Source of the DNA: an uncultured Holophagaceae bacterium
GTDB lineage: Bacteria > Acidobacteriota > Holophagae > Holophagales > Holophagaceae
DNA: 40,322 nt
NCBI GenBank assembly: GCA_903927605.1
Contig: CAIYNT010000309.1
Span: 1-40,322 of the forward strand
Reading direction: 5' to 3'
The notes under the pieces: model-generated
The model's database searches: none
What the model saw: the letters and a program-made list of their open reading frames with translations, nothing else
Told to the model about the DNA's origin: nothing
Translations under genes and position numbers: made by a program
In this document: positions 25,204 to 34,170 of the stretch, piece after piece
Numbering within the stretch: position 1 is the stretch's first letter
Layout of the letters: each line of letters opens with the position of its first letter

Positions 25204-26133
25204 TCAACTGTCCAGTTCCTCCTTGACGCCCTCGGTACCCATGGTGACGAGACGATCGGAGGCTCGGCGAGACCATTCTGAGCCGGGGTAGCTTTCCACC
25301 AGCTTCTGATAGTAGCTCTTGGCTTCGCCGCGGAAGACCTTGACCCGCTCGCTGCTGAAAACCAGGAAGTCCTTGGTGTACTGATCGAGTTGTTCTTTGT
25401 TGAGATCCTTCAGCGAGTCCTTCTGGAGCTTGACCGCATAGTCCTTGTTGAACTGGGTCACCTCTTCACCCGAAGGAAGCCGCTGGCGCATGGTCTCACC
25501 CAGGTAGAAGTAGGCCCGCTCCCGGTCCACATAGTCGGGATAGGTTTCCAACAGGTTCTTGAGCCGACGCTCCGCACCCGGGTAGAAGTAGGTGTTCACG
25601 TAGAACACACCCACCAGCAGTTCGTGCTCGGCAATGCGGCGCCAGCACTGAAGAATCTTGGCGCGGGTCTCACCTACATAAGGACTTCCTGGGGATTCCT
25701 TGAGCAGCTGCTGGAACCCGTCAAGAGCCTTCCGGGTCTCGGCCTGATCGCGCTCGGCGCTCTCAATGGAGGAAAAGTGGCACAGGGCGCGGTGGTAGAG
25801 GGCGTAGTCCCGCAGCTCGTGGCGGGGGAAGTAGTTCAGGAAGCTCGAGTACTCGACCTCGGCTTCTGGAAAGCTGGGGCTGCTCTGGAAGAAGAAGCTG
25901 TCGCCCAGCATGAGCTTGGCCTTGGGGAATTCCGCGGACCCTGGCAGGTACTGCTCCAGGTGACGCAGGGTTACACGGGCTTCGGTGAACTTTCCCTGCT
26001 TCATCTGCTTGTCTGCGGTCGTCATCAGTTCGGCGGCTGAGAGGCCCTTGTCAATGCCCTTCGGTTTGCGGCAACCCAGCCCCAGGCTTGCCAGGGCGGC
26101 AAGCAGGGTGAGGGCGGTGAGGATGCGCTTCAT
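25204..26133 (-). CDS. bamD: Outer-membrane assembly lipoprotein BamD
   Basis: 309 residues. BamD is a periplasm-facing lipoprotein of the BAM complex that inserts beta-barrels into the outer membrane, consistent with the barrel proteins in this window. The signal peptide ends in a lipobox (SLGLGC, lipidated Cys21). The mature part is made of TPR-like repeats, such as QGKFTEARVTLRHLEQYLPGS, LGDSFFFQSSPSFPEAEVEY and GAERRLKNLLETYPD. It is longer than E. coli BamD (245 aa), as in several other phyla. The ATG overlaps the upstream hydrolase stop by 4 bases. Confidence 0.9.
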   Translation of the reverse strand: MKRILTALTLLAALASLGLGCRKPKGIDKGLSAAELMTTADKQMKQGKFTEARVTLRHLEQYLPGSAEFPKAKLMLGDSFFFQSSPSFPEAEVEYSSFLNYFPRHELRDYALYHRALCHFSSIESAERDQAETRKALDGFQQLLKESPGSPYVGETRAKILQCWRRIAEHELLVGVFYVNTYFYPGAERRLKNLLETYPDYVDRERAYFYLGETMRQRLPSGEEVTQFNKDYAVKLQKDSLKDLNKEQLDQYTKDFLVFSSERVKVFRGEAKSYYQKLVESYPGSEWSRRASDRLVTMGTEGVKEELDS

Positions 26134-27125
26134 GCGGACTCCGGTGACAGCACTTCAGACGTGGCGGGACGATGCGAAGAGTTCCTGGGCGAAGGAGTCC
26201 AGGCTTGGTATAGCTTCTCGAGCCAGGGCTCGACCAGGGCTTGAGCCTCGGACCGCCGGCGGTCGTGGAAGAGCTCATGGAATAGCCCCGGCAGGCGGTG
26301 ACGTTCCAGGAGCTCTGGACGCACGGCGGACCACAAGGCTTCCGAGGCGTCCGGGTCCACCACGGTATCGGCTCCGGATTCCAGCAGGAGCATGGGGCGA
26401 TCCAGTTCATGACCCAGGGGCAGCACCTCGGCCCGGCCTTCGTCCAGGGCGGCCCCGAAGGCTGCCGTGACCCAGCGGTGGCAGAGCGGATCGGCCTCGT
26501 AGCGCTGGACGATGACGGGATCCGAACAGACGCGGCTCTTGTCGCCATGGAGCTGGACGGGGCGATGGGGCATGAACCAGCGCAGCAGGCGTGACAGGAT
26601 CAGGAGGAGCTTTGAATTCGACTTCACGGCCACGGCCGGGCTGGACAGGATCAGGCCATCCAGGGTGTCCGCGTGCCAGAGCAGGGTGAGGAGAGCGACC
26701 AGTCCCCCAAAGCTATGCCCCAGCACCACCTGGGGACAGACTGGCAGGGGAGGCATGGGGACACCATCCACCACCCGCGCCGTCGCACCAGTGCGCTCGG
26801 CGTCATGGCGTCGCTCCTGTCTCAGGAAGAGGGCGAGGTCATCCACGAAGGCCCGGATTCCTACCGCATCGCCCCGAGTGCCGCCCGAGCGGCCGAAGCC
26901 CCGGTGATCCATGCTGGAGACAGCCCAGCCCAGCCCGTGCAGCCAATGGGCCGTGTGGCGATACCGTTCACCATGCTCACCGTAGCCGTGCGAGATCACC
27001 ACGCGGCCCTTGGGGGTGGGATGCTCCCACCGCGCCCAAGCCAAAGGCACCCCCCCATGCCCGGTCAGGATCCCACGGATGGTAGGCTCCAAATCGGCGG
27101 GGATCACGGGGACGAATCCAGACAT
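26130..27125 (-). CDS. Alpha/beta hydrolase, monoacylglycerol lipase/lysophospholipase type
   Basis: 331 residues. The Hydrolase_4 pattern is clear: VVISHGYGEHGERY (oxyanion region), VSSMDHRGFGRSGG, the nucleophile elbow LGHSFGGLVA (Ser), the acid in ESGADTVVDPD (Asp) and the His in GLFHELFHD. Such enzymes hydrolyse lysophospholipids or monoacylglycerols; the substrate here is not known. There is no signal peptide, so it is probably cytoplasmic. The ATG at 27125 is preferred to a 38-residue upstream extension that would run into the divergent prfB promoter region. The ribosome binding site is weak. Heads the minus-strand cluster with bamD. Confidence 0.9.
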   Translation of the reverse strand: MSGFVPVIPADLEPTIRGILTGHGGVPLAWARWEHPTPKGRVVISHGYGEHGERYRHTAHWLHGLGWAVSSMDHRGFGRSGGTRGDAVGIRAFVDDLALFLRQERRHDAERTGATARVVDGVPMPPLPVCPQVVLGHSFGGLVALLTLLWHADTLDGLILSSPAVAVKSNSKLLLILSRLLRWFMPHRPVQLHGDKSRVCSDPVIVQRYEADPLCHRWVTAAFGAALDEGRAEVLPLGHELDRPMLLLESGADTVVDPDASEALWSAVRPELLERHRLPGLFHELFHDRRRSEAQALVEPWLEKLYQAWTPSPRNSSHRPATSEVLSPESA

Positions 27126-27147
27126 CCATTCAGAATAGCGTGGGGAT

Positions 27148-27175
27148 GTAATATGCCGGATTGCTTTAAACTCAA
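27148..27175 (-). promoter_or_regulatory. Candidate promoter for the hydrolase-bamD cluster
   Basis: On the minus strand TTGAGT (27175-27170) and TATTAC (27153-27148) are 16 bases apart, each four of six to the sigma-70 consensus, placed 23 bases before the hydrolase start. The same A/T-rich patch could also serve prfB on the other strand. By eye only. Confidence 0.35.
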
Positions 27176-27210
27176 AGGTTCCCCGGTAGCTGGGTTCGGA
27201 GATGCAGACG

Positions 27211-28317
27211 ATGGATTTCGAGACCCTGGTGCGAGCCAAGAACGAGCTGGAACCCCGCGTCCAGCAGTTGGTCGCTCACCTGGACCCTGAGCGCAAGGCC
27301 CTTGAATTGGAGCAGATCGAGGAAAGAACCACGGCGCCTGGCTTCTGGGATGACCCGGATGCGGCGAAACCCCTTCTCCAGAAGCGGGGCTCCATCACCA
27401 ACGACATTGCCTTGGCCAAGCGTCTGACCAGTGGTCTGGAGGACCTGGAGACTGGGCTCGAGCTGGCCCGGGAAGACGGGGACATGCTGGCCGAAGTGGA
27501 AGCCGTGGAGGGCGATCTCCGCAAGGCCATCGAGGACTCCGAACTGCGCATGATGCTCAGTGGTGACCTCGACAACAACCACGCCATCGTGGCCATTGCG
27601 CCTGGTGCCGGTGGCACCGAAAGCCAGGATTGGGCGGCCATGCTGCTGCGCATGTATCTGCGCTTCTGCGAAGCCAAGGGCTGGGCCACCGAGATGATCG
27701 ACTATCAGGACGGCGAGGAGGCCGGTATCAAGGGCGCCACCTTCATCGTCGATGCCCCGTTTTCCTACGGGTACCTTCGGGCCGAGGCTGGCGTCCACCG
27801 TCTGGTGCGGATCAGTCCCTTCGATTCTGCCAAGCGCCGCCACACCAGCTTCGCGGCCGTGTATGTGAGTCCCGAGCTGGATGACACCATCAACGTCGAC
27901 ATCCCCGAAAAGGACCTCAAGATCGATGTCTTCCGCGCCAGCGGTGCCGGCGGGCAGCACGTGAACCGCACCGAATCCGCCGTGCGCTTCACGCACCTGC
28001 CGACGGGCATCGTGGTCAGCTGCCAGAACGAGCGCAGTCAGATCAAGAATCGTGCGACGGCCCTGAAGGTGCTGCAAGGGCGCCTCTACGAACTGGAGCA
28101 GCGAAAGTTTTTGGACAAGGTGGCGGCCGCCAGCGGCGACAAGGCCGATGTGGCCTGGGGCAGCCAGATCCGCAGCTACGTCCTCCAGCCTTACCAGATG
28201 GTGAAGGACCACCGGACTGGCGAAGAAACCAGCCAGACTCAGAAGGTGCTGGATGGCGATATCGACGCCTTCATCCGCACCCAGCTGCTAGCGAAAAGCC
28301 TGAAGACGGACGGCTGA
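27211..28317 (+). CDS. prfB: Peptide chain release factor 2
   Basis: 368 residues. RF2 releases the peptide at UAA and UGA. The SPF anticodon-like tripeptide lies in VRISPFDSA and the catalytic GGQ in ASGAGGQHVNRTESAV. The ATG at 27211 is 9 bases after GGAG; the ATG at 27202 directly touches the GGAG and is less likely. The programmed +1 frameshift of many prfB genes is absent: where E. coli has CTT-TGA-C the sequence reads CTG-GAC and the frame is continuous (VAHLDPERKALELEQIEE). So RF2 autoregulation by frameshifting is not expected. Confidence 0.97.
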   Translation: MDFETLVRAKNELEPRVQQLVAHLDPERKALELEQIEERTTAPGFWDDPDAAKPLLQKRGSITNDIALAKRLTSGLEDLETGLELAREDGDMLAEVEAVEGDLRKAIEDSELRMMLSGDLDNNHAIVAIAPGAGGTESQDWAAMLLRMYLRFCEAKGWATEMIDYQDGEEAGIKGATFIVDAPFSYGYLRAEAGVHRLVRISPFDSAKRRHTSFAAVYVSPELDDTINVDIPEKDLKIDVFRASGAGGQHVNRTESAVRFTHLPTGIVVSCQNERSQIKNRATALKVLQGRLYELEQRKFLDKVAAASGDKADVAWGSQIRSYVLQPYQMVKDHRTGEETSQTQKVLDGDIDAFIRTQLLAKSLKTDG

Positions 28318-28326
28318 GGTCATCAA

Positions 28327-29457
28327 TTGGAACGGACTTGGGATTGCCTCATCGTTGGCGCGGGTCCCGCGGGGGCCACGGCGGCCTACCACCTGGCCAA
28401 GGCCGGGCGTTCGGTGCTGCTCGTGGAAAAGGCGGCCCTGCCCCGATCGAAGGTTTGCGGCGGTGGGGTGTCGCCTCAGGTGGGGCAGTGGTTCGATCTG
28501 GATTTCTCCCCCGTGATCTCGACCCGGGTGCGAACCTTCCGCTACACCTGGGCCTTCGGGGACCCATTGGACGTGGACCTAGGCACCACTGAGCCGCTAT
28601 GGATGGTGCGGCGGGGGGCCTTCGACCACTTCCTGGTCCAGCAGGCCCAGGCCCTCGGCGCGGAGCTGAAGGCCAGTTGTCCAGTCCAGGGACTGCGATT
28701 TGAACAGGGGAACTGGATGTTGGATTCAGCCGAAGGCCCACTGGCAGGCCGCTTTCTCATCGCCGCCGATGGAGCCACAGGGCCCCTGGCCCGCTGGCTG
28801 GGCTTCACCGGCCGTCGGCGCCAAGTGGCGGGAGCCCTCGAAGCGGAAGCCATCGGTGTCGTGGGTCGGCGGGACCTGGCCCATCTGGATTTCGGTTCCA
28901 TCCAGAACGGCTACCTGTGGAACTTCCCCAAGGCCGATGGCCACTCCCTGGGCATCGGCGTCTTCCAGGGTCGGCCGGACCGGGACCTGCGGGAGGTGCT
29001 GGCCGCCTATGCTGCCTCCTTCGGCCTGGACCTTGGCAGCTGCAGCGTGTCCGGGCACCCGGTGCTCTGCTGGAACGGAGACCAGCCGCTCCACACCCGA
29101 CAGGCGCTGCTGGCCGGTGAGGCAGCCTGCCTGGTGGATCCCTTTACGGCGGAGGGCATTCGGCCCGCGATCTTCTCGGGCCTGCAGGCGGCCCAGGCCA
29201 TTCACCGCGCCCTGGATGGAGAGGACCGAGCTCTGGAGGATTACACCCGCACCATTCAAGTGGAATGGGGCACCGAACTGCGCTGGGCCCGGCGGATCGC
29301 GCGGGCCTTCTACGCCGCTCCGGCGCTGGGCTGGCGGAGGGGCGTCAAGGCCCCTGGCGTGCCCCAGGGCATGGCGCGCATCCTGTGTGGCGAAGCCCGC
29401 TACCAGCAGCTCGCCGCCCGGGCCCTGCGCCAGATGAGGACTGCCGTCTTCGGCTGA
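28327..29457 (+). CDS. Geranylgeranyl-reductase-family FAD-dependent oxidoreductase
   Basis: 376 residues starting at TTG 28327, with TGAGGT overlapping the prfB stop as its ribosome binding site. The FAD fold is plain: IVGAGPAGATAAYHLA at the N-terminus, KVCGGGVSP in the family-specific loop, FLIAADGATGPLA, and the second FAD motif LAGEAACLVDPFTAEGIRPA. Members reduce isoprenoid double bonds in quinone side chains or lipids; a menaquinone or polyprenyl substrate is plausible but not shown. It lies 9 bases after prfB and is probably cotranscribed. Confidence 0.88.
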   Translation: MERTWDCLIVGAGPAGATAAYHLAKAGRSVLLVEKAALPRSKVCGGGVSPQVGQWFDLDFSPVISTRVRTFRYTWAFGDPLDVDLGTTEPLWMVRRGAFDHFLVQQAQALGAELKASCPVQGLRFEQGNWMLDSAEGPLAGRFLIAADGATGPLARWLGFTGRRRQVAGALEAEAIGVVGRRDLAHLDFGSIQNGYLWNFPKADGHSLGIGVFQGRPDRDLREVLAAYAASFGLDLGSCSVSGHPVLCWNGDQPLHTRQALLAGEAACLVDPFTAEGIRPAIFSGLQAAQAIHRALDGEDRALEDYTRTIQVEWGTELRWARRIARAFYAAPALGWRRGVKAPGVPQGMARILCGEARYQQLAARALRQMRTAVFG

Positions 29458-29532
29458 CACCCACAAGCGATCAAGATCAAAGGAAAGGGACCCTGATGGC
29501 GTTCCCTACCCTCTGCGTCCAAAACCAAATTG

Positions 29533-31644
29533 CTACTTCAGCACCCGAAACAGGTTGCTGAAGTCATCCCGCCACACCAGAGCCTTGCCGGGTAGGGGCT
29601 TCACATCCTCGTTATCCCGGAAGGCGGGGCGATTGAAAAAGGTTTCGTCCTGGGTGACCAGGACCCAAGTGGATCCATAGGAGCCTTCATCCTCGTCCGA
29701 ATCTGTGTCGACAACCCGGGCCTTCCAGCCGAAGGTATCCACCGAGGCTCGCACCACGGGCCTTAATTCCAGGTAGCGATTCGAGACGTGCACGGCCAGC
29801 ACCCCCCCGGGAGCAAGGTGCCGGAAGTAGAGGGCGAAGGCTTCGCGGGTCAGCAGGTGCACGGGGATGGCATCGCTGGAGAAGGCGTCGATGGCCAGCA
29901 GATCGTACCCTTGGAGTGCCTCGGCCTCCAGGCTGAGCCGGGCGTCGCCCAGCACCACTTCCGTGGCGGCCCGGCCCTGCCCCAGGTAGGTGAAGTAGCT
30001 CCGGGCGAAAGGCTCCACCAGTGGGTTGATTTCGTAGAAACGAAGGTGATCTCCGGGCCGACCATAGGCCGCCAGACTGCCGGTCCCCAGGCCTACCAAC
30101 CCCAGCTTCCGGGGCTGCTCCTTCAGGCTGGTGATGGCCAGGCCCACTCCGGAATCCAGGCTGTAGTAAGTCGCCGGGTGGTTCGCCTTGGCCGGGTCGA
30201 GGAACTGGCCTCCGTGGGTGATGGTGCCGTGGGCCAGGGTGCGCCAGGTGTGTTCCGGGTTGTCAAAGACTGCGAGCGTGCCATAGAAGTTCCTCCCCCG
30301 GGCGATCGTGATTTCGTCTGTATGCCTGTTCAACCGAAAGGCGTGGAGACCGAGTCCCAGGGCCAGTACCCCCATGGCCACAGCCACCGGTCGCTGCCAT
30401 CGGGACCTCGGGCCCTGATCCCAGGCCAAGGACAGCCCGGCCACCACCGCGGTGGCGGCGAGCCCCAAGGGGAGCTCCAGGTAGGTGGTGAAGAGCCGCG
30501 GTGCCACAAGCGCCACGAAAATCCCACCCATGGCTCCCCCGAGGCTGAGGCGCAAGTAGAACCCCGTCAGGAACTGCGGATGGGGCCGACGTCGGGCCAG
30601 CTCTCCGTGAGCCACCATGCAGGCGACGAAGAGCCCGAGGTTGAAGAGAGCCACCTGCCCACGAACCGAACCCAGCCAGTTCGCGGCCTTGCCCAGCACC
30701 TCGAACCGGTAGTCCATCCAGCGGAAGTCCGGTCGCAGGGACATGGACATGACCACCAGAAGAATGGGCAGTGACCCCAGGAAGAGTCCACGTCGGTACC
30801 ATCGGCTACCCTCGAAGCAGAGGATGAAGCTGAGCAGGTACAGACCCAACGGCAGGACCCAGAGGAAGGGAATGGGAGCCACATTGGTGCTGAGGTGGGT
30901 GGTCACGGCCATCAGCAGCATCGAAGGTACGGCGGCAAAGGCGATCCAAAGCAGCTTCTGGCGGGTCCCCGGGTTCTCCGCGGGTTCCAGGGTGACCTGG
31001 ACGTCCTGCACGTCGTGGGCGTTCCGCCGTGCCAATGAGAAGACCAATCCGGCGAAGGTGACAAACCCTGCTGACCAAAGCCAGGACTGGGCTTTCAGGG
31101 GCAGGAAGGGCTCCACCAGCAGTGGGTAGGACACCAGCGCCAGCATCGAGGCCAGGTTCGATAGGGCGAAGAGGCGGTAGGGCACGCGCCCACGACGGGC
31201 CACCCAGGCCTGCACCAGGGGCCCGGTGGTCGAGAGCAGCAGGTACGGAAGTCCCACCGTCAGGGTGAGCAGGCCCAGGAGGTGGCCCAACGGCTCATTG
31301 CCGCTCGTGGGCCGGAAGAAGGGGTGAAGCCTGAGGGGCAGCGTGAGCAGGGCCGCCAAAAGCAGCCCACCATGCAACCGAACCTGACCCTGGTGGGAGA
31401 GGTGGCGCACTACCAGGTGTGAGTACAGATAGCCCAGGAGAAGCAAGATCTGGAAGAACAGAAGGCAGGTGGTCCAAACACCCGCGCTGCCCCCGAACCA
31501 GGGCAGGACGAGCTTCCCCACCACCGGTTGGACCTGGAAGAGGAGGAAGGCGCTCAGGAAGATCGTGGCTGCGGCCAAGCGAAGGGAGCCTTCAGTTTCT
31601 CCTTCACCGGGAGTGTCCAGAGGTGGTTCCAGGTTGTCCTCCAC
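29533..31644 (-). CDS. Membrane-anchored spermidine-synthase-like protein (MFS/spermidine synthase fusion family)
   Basis: 703 residues. The first ~450 contain about twelve membrane spans (for example LLWIAFAAVPSMLLMAVTTH and LWVLPLGLYLLSFILCF), with a soluble loop between spans 6 and 7. The last ~230 residues form a Rossmann methyltransferase-like spermidine-synthase domain: LGLVGLGTGSLAAY, FYEINPLV, VVLGDARLSLE and LLAIDAFSSDAIPVHLLT. The acceptor site is not typical enough to claim polyamine synthesis. The start is GTG 31644, with only a weak ribosome binding site, 5 bases after the stop of the upstream small membrane protein; the two form an operon. Confidence 0.85.
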   Translation of the reverse strand: MEDNLEPPLDTPGEGETEGSLRLAAATIFLSAFLLFQVQPVVGKLVLPWFGGSAGVWTTCLLFFQILLLLGYLYSHLVVRHLSHQGQVRLHGGLLLAALLTLPLRLHPFFRPTSGNEPLGHLLGLLTLTVGLPYLLLSTTGPLVQAWVARRGRVPYRLFALSNLASMLALVSYPLLVEPFLPLKAQSWLWSAGFVTFAGLVFSLARRNAHDVQDVQVTLEPAENPGTRQKLLWIAFAAVPSMLLMAVTTHLSTNVAPIPFLWVLPLGLYLLSFILCFEGSRWYRRGLFLGSLPILLVVMSMSLRPDFRWMDYRFEVLGKAANWLGSVRGQVALFNLGLFVACMVAHGELARRRPHPQFLTGFYLRLSLGGAMGGIFVALVAPRLFTTYLELPLGLAATAVVAGLSLAWDQGPRSRWQRPVAVAMGVLALGLGLHAFRLNRHTDEITIARGRNFYGTLAVFDNPEHTWRTLAHGTITHGGQFLDPAKANHPATYYSLDSGVGLAITSLKEQPRKLGLVGLGTGSLAAYGRPGDHLRFYEINPLVEPFARSYFTYLGQGRAATEVVLGDARLSLEAEALQGYDLLAIDAFSSDAIPVHLLTREAFALYFRHLAPGGVLAVHVSNRYLELRPVVRASVDTFGWKARVVDTDSDEDEGSYGSTWVLVTQDETFFNRPAFRDNEDVKPLPGKALVWRDDFSNLFRVLK

Positions 31645-31649
31645 GGGCT

Positions 31650-32150
31650 CTAATCGCCCTTGGCGATCTGGATTTGTTCATCCTTGGGCAGGCGAAAGAC
31701 CCAGCGGCCGGTGATGCGATCCCAGAGATCGAAGCAGCAGAGCCAATTCAGGAGGCCAGCGACCATGACGTAGGTCGAGCCGTATTCCTGGGTGAGCGTG
31801 CGCACAGGCTCGGTGCCCGCGCCTCCGAAGGCCCAGGCGAGCGCGCCATACAGGGGTCCGATACCTAGTGTGCCCAGAGCGCCGAGCGTCGACAGCCAGG
31901 ATCCTTGCACGGGCACGAAAATGCCGCCCTTCACTCCAGCCACCGCGCCATATTGCATCTGCAGCGCTCCGAGGAGGCAGAACACCAGCCATACACCGAA
32001 GAAGGCCTTGGCCCTCCCTTTCTGTCCAATGGCCCAGTAGCCGGCTCCGGGCACCAGCCACTGGAGCAGCAGGAACTTCCAGGCGGCCTTGACCGCTTTC
32101 TGTTTCCGGAGCGGCATGGGTAGTTTCAGGGTGGGCGCAGGATCGGACAT
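31650..32150 (-). CDS. Small membrane protein, DUF6677-like
   Basis: 166 residues. A basic N-terminus (PLRKQKAVKAAWKF) leads into LLLQWLVPGAGYWAIGQKGRAKAFF, a pattern resembling TM2/DUF6677-type proteins known from Acidobacteriota; the family number is from memory and uncertain. Two to four membrane spans are visible, the last near YVMVAGLLNWLCCFDLWD. No enzymatic motif. It is translated just ahead of the MFS/spermidine-synthase-like gene, so it may work with it. The name is tentative, the reading frame is not. Confidence 0.75.
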   Translation of the reverse strand: MSDPAPTLKLPMPLRKQKAVKAAWKFLLLQWLVPGAGYWAIGQKGRAKAFFGVWLVFCLLGALQMQYGAVAGVKGGIFVPVQGSWLSTLGALGTLGIGPLYGALAWAFGGAGTEPVRTLTQEYGSTYVMVAGLLNWLCCFDLWDRITGRWVFRLPKDEQIQIAKGD

Positions 32151-32200
32151 GGGTCCAGGTTACCTCAGAACGGGCTCCGATTTAATTGGAGGTGGAGCCA

Positions 32201-32317
32201 ATGAAATCAATGGCCCTGGCCATTCGGGCCTATTTGTCGGCAACGAGAATAGGCGGGACTCGGTTTGAAGCGCGCCTCCTTCCCGGCGGCTGTCTGGCGG
32301 CTTCGTTCACCGGATAA
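32201..32317 (+). CDS. Possible 38-residue small ORF with a strong ribosome binding site
   Basis: In the 404-base gap upstream of the stress-protein gene, GGAGGTGGAG (32188-32197) precedes an ATG at 32201. The frame reads MKSMALAIRAYLSATRI and ends at 32317. No family is recognised; the peptide is basic with little hydrophobicity. The spacing is good for translation, but with so short a frame this may be chance. The rest of the gap (32318-32554) shows no gene I would support. Confidence 0.2.
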   Translation: MKSMALAIRAYLSATRIGGTRFEARLLPGGCLAASFTG

Positions 32318-32554
32318 CCCATGAACCGGATTCAATCGAGGGCATTTCCGACTTGGCGTTGCACTTGGTTGCGCTCGATGCGCTGCTTAGAGTGGATTCC
32401 GAAGAGGCCGCCGCCCTTTTCGCTGGCCCTCTACCTTCGGCCATGGTCAAAATGGGGCCATTGAATCCCCCATCCACGAACCTCTGGAGCCGACCCTTGT
32501 GGCTCGCTATGAATGTGCGGTCGACTTTCACCTGTACCAATTAGGGAGCCATCA

Positions 32555-33349
32555 GTGGGATTGGCAGACATTCTTGTCCACATCGACCACTACTCAAGTT
32601 CCACTTCCAGACTGGATCTGGCCATCAGTTTGGCCAAGCAGCATCAGGCAAGGCTGACTGGGCTCTTGGTGATCAAGCATCGATACCCGGCCGAGACGGC
32701 GGTTGACGCAGCGCGGGTCATGTTCGAGCAGAAGGTGGCATTGGCGGGCATCGAAGGTCAGTGGCGATGCGTCGATGATTCTGGGATCGTCGTCGGGATG
32801 ACCGGGATCATCCGCTCCCATGCCCATTGCAGCGATCTGATCGTCATTGGCCAGGGATCCCGGGAATCTGCGGACATGGGGGTACCGTTCGAGCTTCCGG
32901 AAGGTCTCGTGCTGGTGTCGGGTCTGCCGGTAATGGTTGTGCCCTATGCCGGATCCTTTGCCTCGGTCGGCAGGCGTGTCCTGGTGGCATGGAAGGCAGG
33001 ACGCGAATCGACACGGGCACTGAACGACGCCATTCCCATCCTGAAATTGGCCCAGCATGTTGAAATTCTGACGGTGTACGGTCCAGAGTCCGACGACGAG
33101 GGCAGCAAGAACCTCAGTGCCGAAATTTGTAACCATCTTGCACGACACGGAGTGACAGCCCGAACCAGCAGGTTGCTGGCAGGGGACGCTCCCTTGGGCG
33201 ACGTATTCCTGAACAGAGCCTTCGATGAGGGTTTCGACCTTCTGGTGATGGGAGCCTATGCCCACGGGCAGAATGGCAAGTTGGAACTTGGCCCGGTGGC
33301 CCGTCAGTTGCTCAGGGAAATGACGGTTCCGGTCCTGATGTCGCATTGA
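32555..33349 (+). CDS. Universal stress protein, tandem UspA domains
   Basis: 264 residues from GTG 32555, which follows AGGGAG by 6 bases; an upstream ATG frame adds 14 residues with no ribosome binding site. Two Usp domains: the first (ADILVHIDHYSSSTSRLDLA to about residue 135) is divergent, with GQGSRESAD; the second (VLVAWKAGRESTRALNDA) ends with DLLVMGAYAHGQNGKLELGPVARQLL, near the G-x2-G-x9-G ATP-binding pattern. Tandem Usp proteins respond to starvation and redox stress; the direct function is unknown. It is 71 bases upstream of livG and may be cotranscribed with the importer. Confidence 0.88.
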   Translation: MGLADILVHIDHYSSSTSRLDLAISLAKQHQARLTGLLVIKHRYPAETAVDAARVMFEQKVALAGIEGQWRCVDDSGIVVGMTGIIRSHAHCSDLIVIGQGSRESADMGVPFELPEGLVLVSGLPVMVVPYAGSFASVGRRVLVAWKAGRESTRALNDAIPILKLAQHVEILTVYGPESDDEGSKNLSAEICNHLARHGVTARTSRLLAGDAPLGDVFLNRAFDEGFDLLVMGAYAHGQNGKLELGPVARQLLREMTVPVLMSH

Positions 33350-33420
33350 TCCGTGGACTGATGCCAATCATGAATGGAATTCGGGCACAGATAGCTCACT
33401 AGGCCAGGGAGATTTACCTG

Positions 33421-34170
33421 ATGGCGGAATACGTTCTCGAAACAAGGAAGCTCTCCAAGGAGTTCAAAGGCTTCTCCGCGGTCAAAGACCTGAACCTGCA
33501 GGTAGAGCGAGGGCATATCCACGCCCTGATCGGGCCCAACGGCGCCGGTAAGACCACCGTATTCAACCTTCTGACCAAGTTCCTGATTCCCACCACTGGA
33601 ACCATCCTGTTCAAGGGCATGGATGTCACCCGCGAGAAGCCCGCTGAAATCGCCCTGCGTGGTGTGATCCGTTCCTTCCAGATTTCCGCGGTGTTTCCCA
33701 ACCTGACACCCCTTGAGAATGTCCGGCTGGCATTGCAGCGCGCTACGGGCACCTCGTACCACTTTTGGAGAAGCGACCGCTGCCTCCGAAAACTGGATGG
33801 CCGGGCCATGGAACTGCTGGAGTCGGTCGGGCTCGCCGAGTTCAGCGGCCATGTTACGGGCGAGTTAGCCTATGGCCGCAAGCGGGCCTTGGAGATCGCC
33901 ACCACCATGGCCTTGGAGCCGGAGTTGATGCTCCTGGATGAACCGACCCAGGGGATGGGCGCGGAGGATGTCGACAAGATCACCGATCTGGTCCAGAAGG
34001 CTTCCGCCAATCGGACGATTCTGATGATCGAACATAACCTCAAGGTTGTCGCCACCCTGGCGGACAAAATAACGGTTCTCCAGCGAGGGGCGATTCTCGC
34101 CGAAGGTTGCTATTCGGAGGTATCCCAGGATCCCCGGGTTCTCGAAGCGTACATGGGAGTGCACCCATGA
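33421..34170 (+). CDS. livG: Branched-chain-type ABC importer, ATPase subunit LivG
   Basis: 249 residues. Walker A GPNGAGKTT, the Q-loop region RSFQISAVFPNLTP, the signature region ELAYGRKRALEIA (LivG-type in place of LSGGQ), Walker B LMLLDEPTQGMG and the switch His in MIEHNLKVV are all intact. It energises uptake of a periplasmic solute with LivF, LivH and LivM. A GGGAG lies upstream. Its end overlaps livF by 4 bases. The gene order here is livG-livF-SBP-livH-livM, not the E. coli order. Confidence 0.93.
   Translation: MAEYVLETRKLSKEFKGFSAVKDLNLQVERGHIHALIGPNGAGKTTVFNLLTKFLIPTTGTILFKGMDVTREKPAEIALRGVIRSFQISAVFPNLTPLENVRLALQRATGTSYHFWRSDRCLRKLDGRAMELLESVGLAEFSGHVTGELAYGRKRALEIATTMALEPELMLLDEPTQGMGAEDVDKITDLVQKASANRTILMIEHNLKVVATLADKITVLQRGAILAEGCYSEVSQDPRVLEAYMGVHP

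Noticed and set aside
27172..28212. 346-codon minus-strand frame across prfB
   Set aside because: Antisense to an intact release factor 2 gene; no start signal and no recognisable protein.
32307..32540. 77-codon minus-strand frame upstream of the stress-protein gene
   Set aside because: No ribosome binding site, low-complexity Ser/Ala stretch and no recognisable family.
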